DNA from: Nanobdellota archaeon
GTDB lineage: Archaea; Nanobdellota; Nanobdellia; Pacearchaeales; GW2011-AR1
DNA length: 35,519 bases
Assembly: GCA_030647965.1 (NCBI GenBank)
Contig: JAUSIT010000005.1
Location: forward strand, 1-35,519
Reading direction: 5' to 3'
Translations under genes and position numbers: made by a program
Notes under the pieces: model-generated
Told to the model about the DNA's origin: nothing
Databases searched by the model: none
Seen by the model: the letters and a program-made list of their open reading frames with translations, nothing else
In this document: piece by piece, positions 7,411 to 14,158 of the stretch
Position numbering within the stretch: position 1 is the first letter of the stretch
Layout: every line of letters begins with the position of its first letter

Positions 7411-7712
7411 TTTTAGAGACATTATTAATTGTATATTTCTAGATGTTTGAAATTAAACTGCATCATTTATGATGTAGACGAACTTTATTGCGTTAATTTC
7501 TGAGCATGTCAAGATTGCAAAATCTTGAGCATGTCAAGAAATTATATTTCTTGAGCACTGTCAGGAATTTACATTCCTGAAGCTGTTAAAATCTTACGAT
7601 TTTAAAGTCCCAAAAACAAGTGCTAATCAAACAAAAGTAGTGGCACATTGTTTTTCTGATATAACCATTATTTTATAATTATCTTTATAATGCCTTCTAA
7701 TGAGTAGATTAT
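7411..7712. other. Tandem hairpin array, possible structured RNA
   Basis: No ORF. Four hairpins with 7- or 8-bp stems start at 7510, 7535, 7562 and 7587, that is every 25-27 nt: CAAGATT-GCAA-AATCTTG, CAAGAAAT-TAT-ATTTCTTG, CAGGAAT-TTAC-ATTCCTG and TAAAATC-TTAC-GATTTTA. Linkers are alike (AGCATGT, AGCACTGT, AAGCTGT). A shorter hairpin CATCAT/ATGATG lies before them at 7461-7474, and a long one, AAAAACAAGTGC with GCACATTGTTTTT, follows at 7612-7655. Different stems in the same geometry point to selection on RNA shape. A TATA-like sequence for the next gene is near 7680. Confidence 0.55.
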
Positions 7713-8222
7713 ATGGCTGAATTAGAGATAGATTATAATAAATTAATGGATAGAGATTCTAAATTATTTTATGAAATTGCTGAAAGAATAACTGAGTTAA
7801 GGGATAAATTGGATTTGGATAAAACAAAAACTTTTGATGAACTCGCAAAATCAGAGAATTATAAAGAATTATTGCATTTAGAAGGATTAGTCCATAATGT
7901 TGTTTTTAGCGGAGAAGAAGTTATTGAGATTGTTCAAGAAGGGAATTCTCTTAAGGCGGATTATGAAAAGTTAGATAAGGAATATGTGGAGTTTGAGAAA
8001 AAATATAATCAATTAATAGATGATAATGAAAAGCTTAGGGGCAATTATGAAGATTTAAAAAATAAACATGATCTTTCAGAGAGAGTGTATTTTTCTCTTA
8101 GTTCTGAAAATCAAGAACTAAAATCAAGCCTTGATGAAAAAATTGGAAAAATAAAGTTATTAACTCGTGGTTTTAAGGGTGATTTAGTTGATAGAATAAA
8201 TGAAATAATCAGTAAAAAATAA
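7713..8222 (+). CDS. Coiled-coil protein of unknown function
   Basis: 169 residues, rich in Glu, Lys, Asp and Leu. Residues about 70-155 have the heptad-like pattern of a long coiled coil (VQEGNSLKADYEKLDKEYVE, then further Leu/Tyr-spaced repeats). The N-terminal 60 residues are predicted helical (KLFYEIAERITELRDKLDLD). There is no signal peptide, membrane segment or catalytic motif. The short C-terminal segment after the coil (RGFKGDLVDRINEIISKK) may be a small separate helix. It lies 63 nt upstream of rfcS, which has its own TATA box, so a shared transcript is uncertain. The role is unknown; a structural or scaffold function would fit its shape only. Confidence 0.6.
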   Translation: MAELEIDYNKLMDRDSKLFYEIAERITELRDKLDLDKTKTFDELAKSENYKELLHLEGLVHNVVFSGEEVIEIVQEGNSLKADYEKLDKEYVEFEKKYNQLIDDNEKLRGNYEDLKNKHDLSERVYFSLSSENQELKSSLDEKIGKIKLLTRGFKGDLVDRINEIISKK

Positions 8223-8256
8223 AAATAATCTTTACAAAAAATCAATCACAATAATG

Positions 8257-8265
8257 TTTATAAAA
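8257..8265 (+). promoter_or_regulatory. TATA box of rfcS
   Basis: TTTATAAAA, centred about 25 nt before the rfcS ATG at 8286. No Shine-Dalgarno lies between it and the ATG, so rfcS is probably read from a leaderless mRNA. Confidence 0.6.
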
Positions 8266-8285
8266 ACATTTAATTTTTTCATATT

Positions 8286-9251
8286 ATGGATTTTAAAGGA
8301 AGTGATGTATGGACTGAAAGATACAGGCCTAAAAAATTTGATGAACTTATAGGCCAAGATGAGATAGTAAAAAGGGTTAAATCTCTGGCTGATTCTATGA
8401 ATATACCTCATTTATTGTTTGCAGGCCCTGCAGGAACAGGAAAATCTACATTAGCATTAATTATTGTTAAAGAATTATTTGGGGAATCTTGGAGAGATAA
8501 TTTCTTAGAATTAAATGCTTCTGATGAAAGAGGAATTGAAGTTGTAAGGCAAAAAGTAAAAGATTTTGCAAGAACTAAGGCAATGGGCGATGTTCCATTT
8601 AAAGTTATATTTTTAGATGAAGCAGATGCACTAACAAGAGAAGCACAGCAGGCATTAAGAAGAACTATGGAAAATTTTACTTCAACTTGCAGATTTATAT
8701 TATCTTGCAATTATTCTTCAAAAATACTAGATCCTATTCAATCAAGATGTGTTGTTTTTAGATTTAGATTACTTGAAAAAAAAGATGTAAAAAAAGTTAT
8801 GGATAGAATTAGTTTAGGAGAGGGTTTGACAATAAATCCTGAAGCTTTTGATATGTTATATGAATTTTCAGAAGGAGATTGCAGAAGAGTTATAAATTTA
8901 ATGCAGGCCACTGCTTCAATTTCTCCAAATATAACTCTTGATTTAGTAAATACTATTGTTTCACAGGCAAAACCTTCTGATATAAAAATTGTTTTAGATT
9001 ATGCTCTTGCAGGGGATTTTTTAAATGCAAGAGAAAAATTATTAGATATAATGCTAAAAGAATCTATTTCTGGCCAAGATGTTATTAAAGCAATACAAAA
9101 GGAAATTTGGAATTTACCTATTGATAATGATTTAAAAGTAAGATTAACAGAAAAAACAGGTGAGGCAGAATTTAGATTGGTTGAAGGGAGTGATGAGTTT
9201 ATTCAATTAGAATCATTATTAGCAAGTTTTATTTTAGCTGGGGGGAAATAA
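8286..9251 (+). CDS. rfcS: Replication factor C small subunit
   Basis: Clamp-loader ATPase subunit that, with RfcL, opens and loads the PCNA ring. 321 residues, the usual length. Walker A is GPAGTGKST (residues 47-55), Walker B is FLDEAD (109-114), and the SRC motif with the trans-acting arginine finger is at 153-155 (IQSRCVVFRF). The N-terminal WTERYRPKKFDELIGQ and the NASDERG motif are diagnostic of the family. It begins a tight set: rfcS stop, 1 nt, deoxyribosyltransferase-like gene, then a 4-nt overlap into rfcL, so all three are probably one transcript. Confidence 0.97.
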   Translation: MDFKGSDVWTERYRPKKFDELIGQDEIVKRVKSLADSMNIPHLLFAGPAGTGKSTLALIIVKELFGESWRDNFLELNASDERGIEVVRQKVKDFARTKAMGDVPFKVIFLDEADALTREAQQALRRTMENFTSTCRFILSCNYSSKILDPIQSRCVVFRFRLLEKKDVKKVMDRISLGEGLTINPEAFDMLYEFSEGDCRRVINLMQATASISPNITLDLVNTIVSQAKPSDIKIVLDYALAGDFLNAREKLLDIMLKESISGQDVIKAIQKEIWNLPIDNDLKVRLTEKTGEAEFRLVEGSDEFIQLESLLASFILAGGK

Positions 9252-9252
9252 T

Positions 9253-9669
9253 ATGAAAATTGGTGTGATTGGAAGCATGCAATTTACAGAGAAAATGCTT
9301 GAAGTTCGTGATGAACTTATTAATTTAGGTCATTACGCTTTTGTAACAGATTTGCATAAGGATTTAGTAGGAAAATCTGATGAAGAAAAAGAAAAAATAA
9401 AAATATATCAAAAAAATAATCTTAATGCTATAAGAGAATTTTGGTATGCTATGCAAAAGGGAGATGCTGTTTTAGCATTAAATTTAACTAAAAATAATAT
9501 TGAAAATTATATCGGGGGCAATACTTTTCTTGAAATTGGATTTGCTCATGTATTGAATCAGCGAATATTTTTATATAATCCTATTCCAAATATTGCATTA
9601 TACAAAACTGAAATAGAAGCAATGAGGCCAATAATTCTAAATCAAGACTTAATAAGAATCCCAAAATGA
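9253..9669 (+). CDS. Nucleoside 2-deoxyribosyltransferase-like protein
   Basis: 138 residues. The N-terminus (MKIGVIGSMQF) is a Rossmann-like strand and loop, and the segment GDAVLALNLTKNN...IGGNTFLEIGFAHVLNQRIFLYNP matches the deoxyribosyltransferase/DNPH1 family, where a Glu in the G-x-x-x-E-I-G-x-A segment is the nucleophile. Relatives transfer deoxyribose between bases or hydrolyse the N-glycosidic bond of deoxynucleotides. Nucleotide-pool cleaning or salvage would fit the neighbouring deoxynucleotide genes; the exact substrate is unknown. It is wedged between the two clamp-loader genes with 1-nt spacing before and ATGA overlap after, so its expression is tied to replication genes. Confidence 0.7.
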   Translation: MKIGVIGSMQFTEKMLEVRDELINLGHYAFVTDLHKDLVGKSDEEKEKIKIYQKNNLNAIREFWYAMQKGDAVLALNLTKNNIENYIGGNTFLEIGFAHVLNQRIFLYNPIPNIALYKTEIEAMRPIILNQDLIRIPK

Positions 9670-10859
9670 ATCTTCCAGAAAATATTCCATGGTGTGAAAA
9701 GCATAGAGTGTTATGTTTTTCAGATTTAAAAGGGCAGGATTTGGCTGTTGACAAAGTAAATATGTTTTTGAAAAATTTTCCAAAGAAAAAAGCAATTATT
9801 TTACATGGGCCTCCTGGAACAGGAAAAACAAGTTTAGCATATGTAATTGCCTCTGAACTTGATGCGGAAATTTTAGAATTAAATGCTTCTGATTTGAGAA
9901 ATAAAGAAAAAATTTTACAAATAATAAAACCTGCATCTGAACAAAGGTCATTATTTAAAAAATCTAAAATTATTTTAGTTGATGAGGTTGATGGGATTTC
10001 TATTAAAGATAGAGGGGGATTGTCTGAATTACTTGCCATAATTGAAAAGAGCTGTTTTCCTGTGATTATTACTGCAAATGATATCTGGAAGCAGTCTTTT
10101 AATTTGTTAAGGCAGAAATGTGAATTAATTCAATTAAAGGAAATTGATTATAAAACTATTCTTGATCTTTTGATTAATATCTGTAAAAAAGAAAAATGTT
10201 TTGTAAATAAAGATGTTTTAACTTCAATTTCAATAAAAGCAAGAGGAGATATAAGGGCTGCAATTAATGATTTACAAATTATTTCAAGATTAGATGAAAG
10301 TTCTTTGGTAAAAGAAGTTGGAGAAAGAAATAAAGAAGAATCTATTTTTACTTCTCTTCAATATATTTTCAAAAATGCAAATATTGACGCTAAAATGCTG
10401 AATATTTTTGATGAAGTTAATATGAATATTGACGAGATTTTCTTATGGGTTGAAGAAAATATTCCTTTAGAATATAAAAAAGAAGAATTAGCTAAGGCAT
10501 TTGATGCATTATCTATTGCAGATGTATTTAGGGGCAGGATATATACTCATCAAAATTGGAGATTTATGGTTTATGAATATTTTTTACTTGGACCTGGAAT
10601 TGCTGCTTCAAAAAAATTTAACAGAACAGGGTGGACAAATTATAAAAAACCTTCAAGAATTTTAAAAATATGGCTTAATAATCAGAGATGTGCAAAAAAG
10701 AAAACAATATGCATTAAATATGCAAAATACTGTCATATTTCAACAAAACAAGCAATGAAAGATTTTATGTTAGTAAAAATCATACTAAGAGATAATAATA
10801 TTAGAGAAAAATTAAAATTAGGCAGTGAAGAAATAGAATATTTAGATAAACATATGTAA
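9666..10859 (+). CDS. rfcL: Replication factor C large subunit
   Basis: Large subunit of the archaeal clamp loader. 397 residues, somewhat short for RfcL. Walker A is GPPGTGKTS (48-56), Walker B is ILVDEVDGI (about 98-106), and the sensor region IITANDIW follows. The N-terminal IPWCEKHRVLCFSDLKGQ and LNASDLRNKE are typical. Residues about 225-397 are the collar and C-terminal region. I see no QxxLxxFF-type PCNA-interacting peptide at the C-terminus, where many archaeal RfcL proteins have one, so the tail may be reduced. Translationally coupled to the upstream gene. Confidence 0.93.
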   Translation: MNLPENIPWCEKHRVLCFSDLKGQDLAVDKVNMFLKNFPKKKAIILHGPPGTGKTSLAYVIASELDAEILELNASDLRNKEKILQIIKPASEQRSLFKKSKIILVDEVDGISIKDRGGLSELLAIIEKSCFPVIITANDIWKQSFNLLRQKCELIQLKEIDYKTILDLLINICKKEKCFVNKDVLTSISIKARGDIRAAINDLQIISRLDESSLVKEVGERNKEESIFTSLQYIFKNANIDAKMLNIFDEVNMNIDEIFLWVEENIPLEYKKEELAKAFDALSIADVFRGRIYTHQNWRFMVYEYFLLGPGIAASKKFNRTGWTNYKKPSRILKIWLNNQRCAKKKTICIKYAKYCHISTKQAMKDFMLVKIILRDNNIREKLKLGSEEIEYLDKHM

Positions 10860-10894
10860 TTGTTGCTTATTTGGATAACTCTGCTAAACAGATA

Positions 10895-11000
10895 TAGTTT
10901 TTATGATATTAAGTCGCTTGGCAGCTCCTGAACTTTTATTAATTAATCATTGTAAGCGCAAAACTTTTTTTGCGAAAGCAAGATATTTCATAGTTCAGAT
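10895..11000 (-). repeat. Dispersed structured intergenic element, copy 3
   Basis: On the minus strand this reads TTGCTTTCGC, a hairpin CGCAAAA/TTTTGCG, TTACAAT, GATTAATTAATAAAAG, then GCT-GCCA-AGC (plus strand 10916-10925) and GACTTAATATCAT. The core stem is GCT/AGC here but GCC/GGC in the other copies, a compensated change. It lies between the convergent ends of rfcL and the YkgJ-type gene. Confidence 0.5.
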
Positions 11001-11018
11001 TGAAAAGTTTATTATTCC

Positions 11019-11393
11019 TTAATCATCTTCAGATATTGCAATATCTTGGTCTAATCCTGATTCAATTGCTTCTTGAATCAATGAATTTTCTTTTTTTAGG
11101 TTTATATGCTTTGAAAGAGGGCAGTTTTTATCAACACTAACTACTGGCTTTCCATTTTCTAAAGTAAAACCAATTGGATATAATTTGCATGATAAGGGCC
11201 TATCTTCGTAGCTTAAGGTGCATTTTTCTTTTCCTAGAAAAATACATTTTGATCCAACATTTTTTAAAAATAAAATTCCATTAACTTCAACTACATTATC
11301 TTTTAATTTTTCTGCTTCTTCTTTTGTTAGCTGAACATAACTGATTACACAGCATTTTTCGTGACAACTTTCACAAATATTTTTTTTCTCCAT
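11019..11393 (-). CDS. YkgJ-type Cys-cluster protein (putative metal or Fe-S binding)
   Basis: 124 residues. The N-terminal C-E-S-C-H-E-K-C-C and the later CIFLGKEKCTLSYEDRPLSCKLYPIGF are the signature of the YkgJ/CxxCxxCC family, eight to nine cysteines in total, thought to bind zinc or an iron-sulfur cluster; no reaction is established for most members. The C-terminal 30 residues are acidic and helical. Downstream of the OB-fold gene on the same strand (25-nt gap), so probably co-transcribed with it. No evidence links it to DNA or RNA beyond this pairing. Confidence 0.7.
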   Translation of the reverse strand: MEKKNICESCHEKCCVISYVQLTKEEAEKLKDNVVEVNGILFLKNVGSKCIFLGKEKCTLSYEDRPLSCKLYPIGFTLENGKPVVSVDKNCPLSKHINLKKENSLIQEAIESGLDQDIAISEDD

Positions 11394-11418
11394 TAGTTAA
11401 AGAAATAAATTTTAATTT

Positions 11419-11703
11419 TTAAAGAATTTCTAATTTCCCAAATTTGCCTGTGGATAATTGTTTTTCACCTTTAAATTCACTTACCCATCCATTTGTTAGT
11501 TTTATAGTCATTCCTGGTTTGATTTTGTCAATATCTTGATTCCAAAAGCTCATTTTAATTTCTCCAGAATCATCTTTAGCCATAGCATTTGCAACTCTTA
11601 ATTCTTTTCCAAATTTGTTAAATGTTCTTGGTTCTTCTACTGAAATTATTTCAAGTTCTATTTCAACATTACCTTGGTTTGGTTTTAAATCAGAAACTTT
11701 CAT
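11419..11703 (-). CDS. Single OB-fold nucleic-acid-binding protein (SSB/RPA-like)
   Basis: 94 residues forming one OB fold: strand pattern VEIELEIISVEEPRTF, RVANAMAKDDSGEIKMSFW, IKPGMTIKLTNGWVSEFKGEKQLSTGKFG. The GEIKMSFWNQDIDKIKPGM segment is typical of the SOSS-B/RPA-like OB domains that bind single-stranded DNA. It has no acidic C-terminal tail or zinc finger. It could be the main or an auxiliary single-strand binding protein. The leader carries a long hairpin, a GGAG Shine-Dalgarno and TTCGC directly before A-ATG, resembling the leaders of nrdD, fusA and nrdG. Confidence 0.78.
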   Translation of the reverse strand: MKVSDLKPNQGNVEIELEIISVEEPRTFNKFGKELRVANAMAKDDSGEIKMSFWNQDIDKIKPGMTIKLTNGWVSEFKGEKQLSTGKFGKLEIL

Positions 11704-11781
11704 TGCGAAGACACTCCTGGTTTCTTAAAAAATTTTACTCTTATAATATTGCTATTTTCATTTGCAAGAGCAAAATTTTTT
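11704..11781 (-). promoter_or_regulatory. Structured leader of the OB-fold gene with long-hairpin repeat copy 2
   Basis: Read on the minus strand: a long hairpin (plus strand 11727-11742 with 11766-11781; 16-nt stem, one A-C mismatch), then a weaker hairpin in which AAG..AC pairs with GTCTT around the loop CAGGAGT, then CGCA and the ATG at 11703. The hairpin also could end transcription of the gene upstream. It is the second copy of the long-hairpin repeat. Confidence 0.5.
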
Positions 11782-11821
11782 CGCTTAATCTTCCTCTGAA
11801 TTTGATTCATGATTGATACCA

Positions 11822-12955
11822 TTATCCGCATTGAACTCCAGAATTAGTTGTTGTAGATTGTTGAACTACTTGAGAACATTCTGTTGGAGCATTATTAAAT
11901 GCAGAACATACAGAGTCTTTTAAGTTATCTGAAGATGTTGGGGATAACTGGGCTTTATTTACAAAATATGAAGGTGAAGAGCTTATTCCACCTAAACTTT
12001 GTCCATATTCATAATCTTCTATTAATAGTTTTAATCCTTGTTTTTGATTTACACATGAAGTTATATCTGTACCAGGTATTTTATTTTTATCTAAAGCAGA
12101 TTTCCAGCATGTTTCAAATTGTGCTGCGTCACCTTTTTTTGAAATACATTCTGCATTAAAGCTAGTTAAATATTGAAATAATTTTTCAGTGCCTGATATT
12201 TTTTGTATGCAAGCTTGTCTTTCACTTTCTTGTGATTCTAAAAGATTTGTTTTAGAATTATGTAATGCACATGAATAGTATGTTTTGCTATTGTAGTTGT
12301 ATGTAATACAACATTCATTTATTCCTTCATCTATTGATTTTCCTTGTGAAGAAAAGCAACTTGTTCCTGCTGCTTGTTTGTCTGTTGTTACAGGTCCAAT
12401 AAATCTTACTTTAGTATTAATTTTATTTCCAAATAGTGTTGCAAGAGGTGAGATTACACTTTCTCCATAAACTCCGCCTGGGCAAAAAGACCATACAAAT
12501 AATTCTAGTGTTGGAGCAGAAGATTTAGGAATTTCTACTGGTGCTTGAGTTTGTGTTTGAGTATTAGTATTGGAATTTGAGTTTATTGCACTTCCTGTTA
12601 TTGGGATTAAAGCATAACCTGGATTAATAAAATTTCCATCTTTTGTAAAATATAATGGGACTTGTTGGTTATCAATTCCAATCATAACCTGATAAACACC
12701 ACTTACCTGAGTTATTCCTTCAAGTGTTCCTGGAGTTTGAGAAAGTTGTGTATTAAAAAAAGTAATTGCATTATTTCCTACTTTGTTTTTTTGAAAATCA
12801 ATATATCCATAATTGTTTGCAAGAACTGCAACTAATAATAATGCTAGAATTACTGTGGAAACTAACCAATAGTTTTTAATAAACTTTTTAGTTTCTTTCA
12901 CGTCTTGTTTTATTTCGTTTTGAATTTCTTTTGTCACTTCGTTTTTTTCAACCAT
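11822..12955 (-). CDS. Membrane-anchored thioredoxin-fold (DsbA-like) protein
   Basis: 377 residues from the ATG at 12955; a TATA box (TTATTTATAAA, about 12975-12985) sits 25 nt upstream of it, so this start is preferred over the TTG at 12967. Residues about 29-47 (WLVSTVILALLLVAVLANN) are one membrane helix after a charged cytoplasmic N-terminus. A Thr/Gln/Asn-rich linker leads to a domain starting LELFVWSFCPGGVYGE, in the position of a thioredoxin CxxC but with one Cys (CPGG). The cis-proline loop appears as SSSPSYFVNK. About a dozen other cysteines suggest disulfides outside the membrane. Likely a thiol-redox or disulfide-handling protein; the single-Cys active site argues against a classic oxidase. 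Divergent from nrdR. Confidence 0.65.
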   Translation of the reverse strand: MVEKNEVTKEIQNEIKQDVKETKKFIKNYWLVSTVILALLLVAVLANNYGYIDFQKNKVGNNAITFFNTQLSQTPGTLEGITQVSGVYQVMIGIDNQQVPLYFTKDGNFINPGYALIPITGSAINSNSNTNTQTQTQAPVEIPKSSAPTLELFVWSFCPGGVYGESVISPLATLFGNKINTKVRFIGPVTTDKQAAGTSCFSSQGKSIDEGINECCITYNYNSKTYYSCALHNSKTNLLESQESERQACIQKISGTEKLFQYLTSFNAECISKKGDAAQFETCWKSALDKNKIPGTDITSCVNQKQGLKLLIEDYEYGQSLGGISSSPSYFVNKAQLSPTSSDNLKDSVCSAFNNAPTECSQVVQQSTTTNSGVQCG

Positions 12956-13100
12956 AAATAAGAACAAAAAAAAGTTATTTATAAACTTTTGTATGATTTT
13001 TTCAAAACTTGATTTTTTGTTTATTTTTTTCGGTTTTTTTCTGCTACAATTCTAAAGTTGTAATAAACATTTAAATACTCTGAGTTTTTTTGATAATCTT

Positions 13101-13150
13101 AACATCACAAGATGTTGTATTACTAAAGGAGGTTATATACAAGATATAGT
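13101..13150 (+). promoter_or_regulatory. nrdR leader with Shine-Dalgarno in a hairpin loop
   Basis: A hairpin AACATC-ACAA-GATGTT (13101-13116) is followed by TTGTAT and ATACAA (13115-13120 with 13137-13142) enclosing AAAGGAGGTTAT, so the ribosome-binding site can lie in a loop; the two hairpins overlap by 2 nt. A TATA-like TTTAAATA near 13071 would start transcription about 50 nt before the ATG. No paired NrdR boxes were recognised. Confidence 0.45.
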
Positions 13151-13588
13151 ATGTTGTGCCCATATTGCAATAATCCAGAAACTAAGGTAACTGATAAAAG
13201 AGATAGTGAAGGAGTTACTAGAAGAAGAAGGGAGTGCTTAAAGTGCGGAGAGAGATTTACAACCTATGAAAGAGTTGAAGCAGAACTTAATGTTATAAAA
13301 AAAGATGGCAGAAGAGAAAAATTTAATAGGGATAAATTAAAATCAGGATTTGAAAAAGCATTTGAAAAAAGGCCTTTTAATACAGAACAAATAGAAAAAG
13401 CTGTTGATGAGGTTGAATCAAAAATTTACAAGCAATCTAAAACAAAAGAAATTACTAGTTCAAAAATTGGACAGATTGTTATGGATAAACTGAAAAAAAT
13501 GGATAAGATTGCATATATAAGATTTGCATCTGTTTATAGGGAGTTTGCAGATATAGATGACTTCAAAACTGTAATGAAACAGTTTTGA
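13151..13588 (+). CDS. nrdR: NrdR, ATP-cone regulator of ribonucleotide reductase genes
   Basis: 145 residues, the usual length. The zinc ribbon has Cys3, Cys6, Cys29 and Cys32 with the family's RRRRECLKCGERFTTYE, and residues about 48-138 form an ATP-cone (VIKKDGRREKFNRDKLKSGF). In bacteria NrdR binds boxes upstream of nrd genes and represses them when dATP is bound. Here it precedes the MazG-like gene and nrdD on the same strand, which supports the same role, but it is a mainly bacterial family. A hairpin with a T-tract follows the stop, so it is probably its own transcript. Confidence 0.93.
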   Translation: MLCPYCNNPETKVTDKRDSEGVTRRRRECLKCGERFTTYERVEAELNVIKKDGRREKFNRDKLKSGFEKAFEKRPFNTEQIEKAVDEVESKIYKQSKTKEITSSKIGQIVMDKLKKMDKIAYIRFASVYREFADIDDFKTVMKQF

Positions 13589-13595
13589 CAGCCCT

Positions 13596-13628
13596 AAAAA
13601 CCTAACTAAAAAACTAGAAGGTTTTTTT
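13596..13628 (+). terminator. Hairpin terminator after nrdR
   Basis: AAAAACCT (13596-13603) pairs with AGGTTTTT (13619-13626), and the T run continues to 13628. It starts 8 nt after the nrdR stop. Confidence 0.6.
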
Positions 13629-13650
13629 GGTTTTAAAGAGGATTAAAAGA

Positions 13651-13677
13651 AGTTTCTCTTTTAGAAAAAGAGAAGCT
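13651..13677 (+). promoter_or_regulatory. 12-bp hairpin in the leader of the MazG-like gene
   Basis: AGTTTCTCTTTT pairs with AAAAGAGAAGCT through a 3-nt loop, with one G-T pair. It is followed by CTC and, after 6 nt, GAG, then AGGAG about 5 nt before the ATG at 13720. It may be a leader structure or a second terminator. Confidence 0.45.
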
Positions 13678-13719
13678 CTCAGGTAAGAGAAAACTACTAT
13701 AGAAATATTAGGAGAAAAA

Positions 13720-14058
13720 ATGAATTTAAAAGAATACCAAGAATTTTGCAAGTTGACTGCAAAGAAATTTGAAAATCCAGAATTAGAAATTGCTACCTGG
13801 GGTTTAGGAATTGCTGGAGAAGCAGGAGATGTTGCTAGTTGTATTAAAAAAACATTTGCACATAAGAATGATATTAAAGATGGAATAAAAGAAAATTTAG
13901 GAGATACTTTATGGTATAGTGCAATGATTTGCAATTTTTTTGGATGGGATTTTAATGAAATTTTAGAACAAAATGTTAGTAAATTAAAAGCAAGGTATCC
14001 TGAAGGATTTACAATTGAAAATGCAAAAAGGAAAATGATTGATTGGAGTGAAAAATGA
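13720..14058 (+). CDS. MazG-like nucleotide pyrophosphohydrolase
   Basis: 112 residues, a single all-alpha MazG domain. Metal-binding acids are visible as GEAGD (Glu34, Asp37) and ENLGD (Glu58, Asp62) followed by TLWYSAM, the pattern of short phage/archaeal MazG-like enzymes. They hydrolyse NTPs or dNTPs to monophosphates and pyrophosphate, often removing non-canonical nucleotides. Preceded by AGGAG at good spacing. Between nrdR and nrdD on the same strand, so it fits a house-cleaning role for the dNTP pool. Which nucleotide it prefers cannot be told. Confidence 0.8.
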   Translation: MNLKEYQEFCKLTAKKFENPELEIATWGLGIAGEAGDVASCIKKTFAHKNDIKDGIKENLGDTLWYSAMICNFFGWDFNEILEQNVSKLKARYPEGFTIENAKRKMIDWSEK

Positions 14059-14080
14059 TAAAAAAAATAAATGTATTTTC

Positions 14081-14158
14081 GCTTCAAGAAGTGAAGCTTC
14101 AAACACCGACAATCTTTCAGATTCTCGGATGTGCTCGTTACAAGAGGTGTAACTTCGC
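14081..14158 (+). promoter_or_regulatory. Structured nrdD leader, three hairpins, Shine-Dalgarno in the last loop
   Basis: H1 is GCTTC-AAGAAGT-GAAGC (14081-14097). H2 is CCGA.AATCT-TTC-AGATT.TCGG (14106-14128). An 8-nt linker ATGTGCTC follows. H3 is GTTAC-AAGAGGT-GTAAC (14137-14153) with the ribosome-binding GAGGT in the loop, then TTCGC and the ATG at 14159. Order, linker length and the GTGCTC and TTCGC sequences match the fusA leader, although the stem sequences of H2 and H3 differ. CTC of the linker could alternatively pair with GAG of the loop, a possible on/off switch (inference). Confidence 0.6.

Noticed and set aside
7510-7604. CRISPR array
   Set aside because: The spacing of 25-27 nt is regular, but the paired parts differ in sequence and the only repeated parts are 7-8-nt linkers. 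No cas gene is in the window.
12956-12967. TTG 12967 as the start of the thioredoxin-fold gene
   Set aside because: The TATA box predicts transcription from about 12955, where an ATG is found.
13071-13150. NrdR boxes upstream of nrdR
   Set aside because: Only a weak AT palindrome around ATATACAAGATATAGT is visible; no pair of boxes at the expected spacing was found here or before nrdD and nrdG.
13614-14102. Long open frame on the minus strand over the MazG-like gene
   Set aside because: It is antisense to a clear MazG domain and is rich in Phe/Ser/Ile, as shadows of AT-rich genes are.
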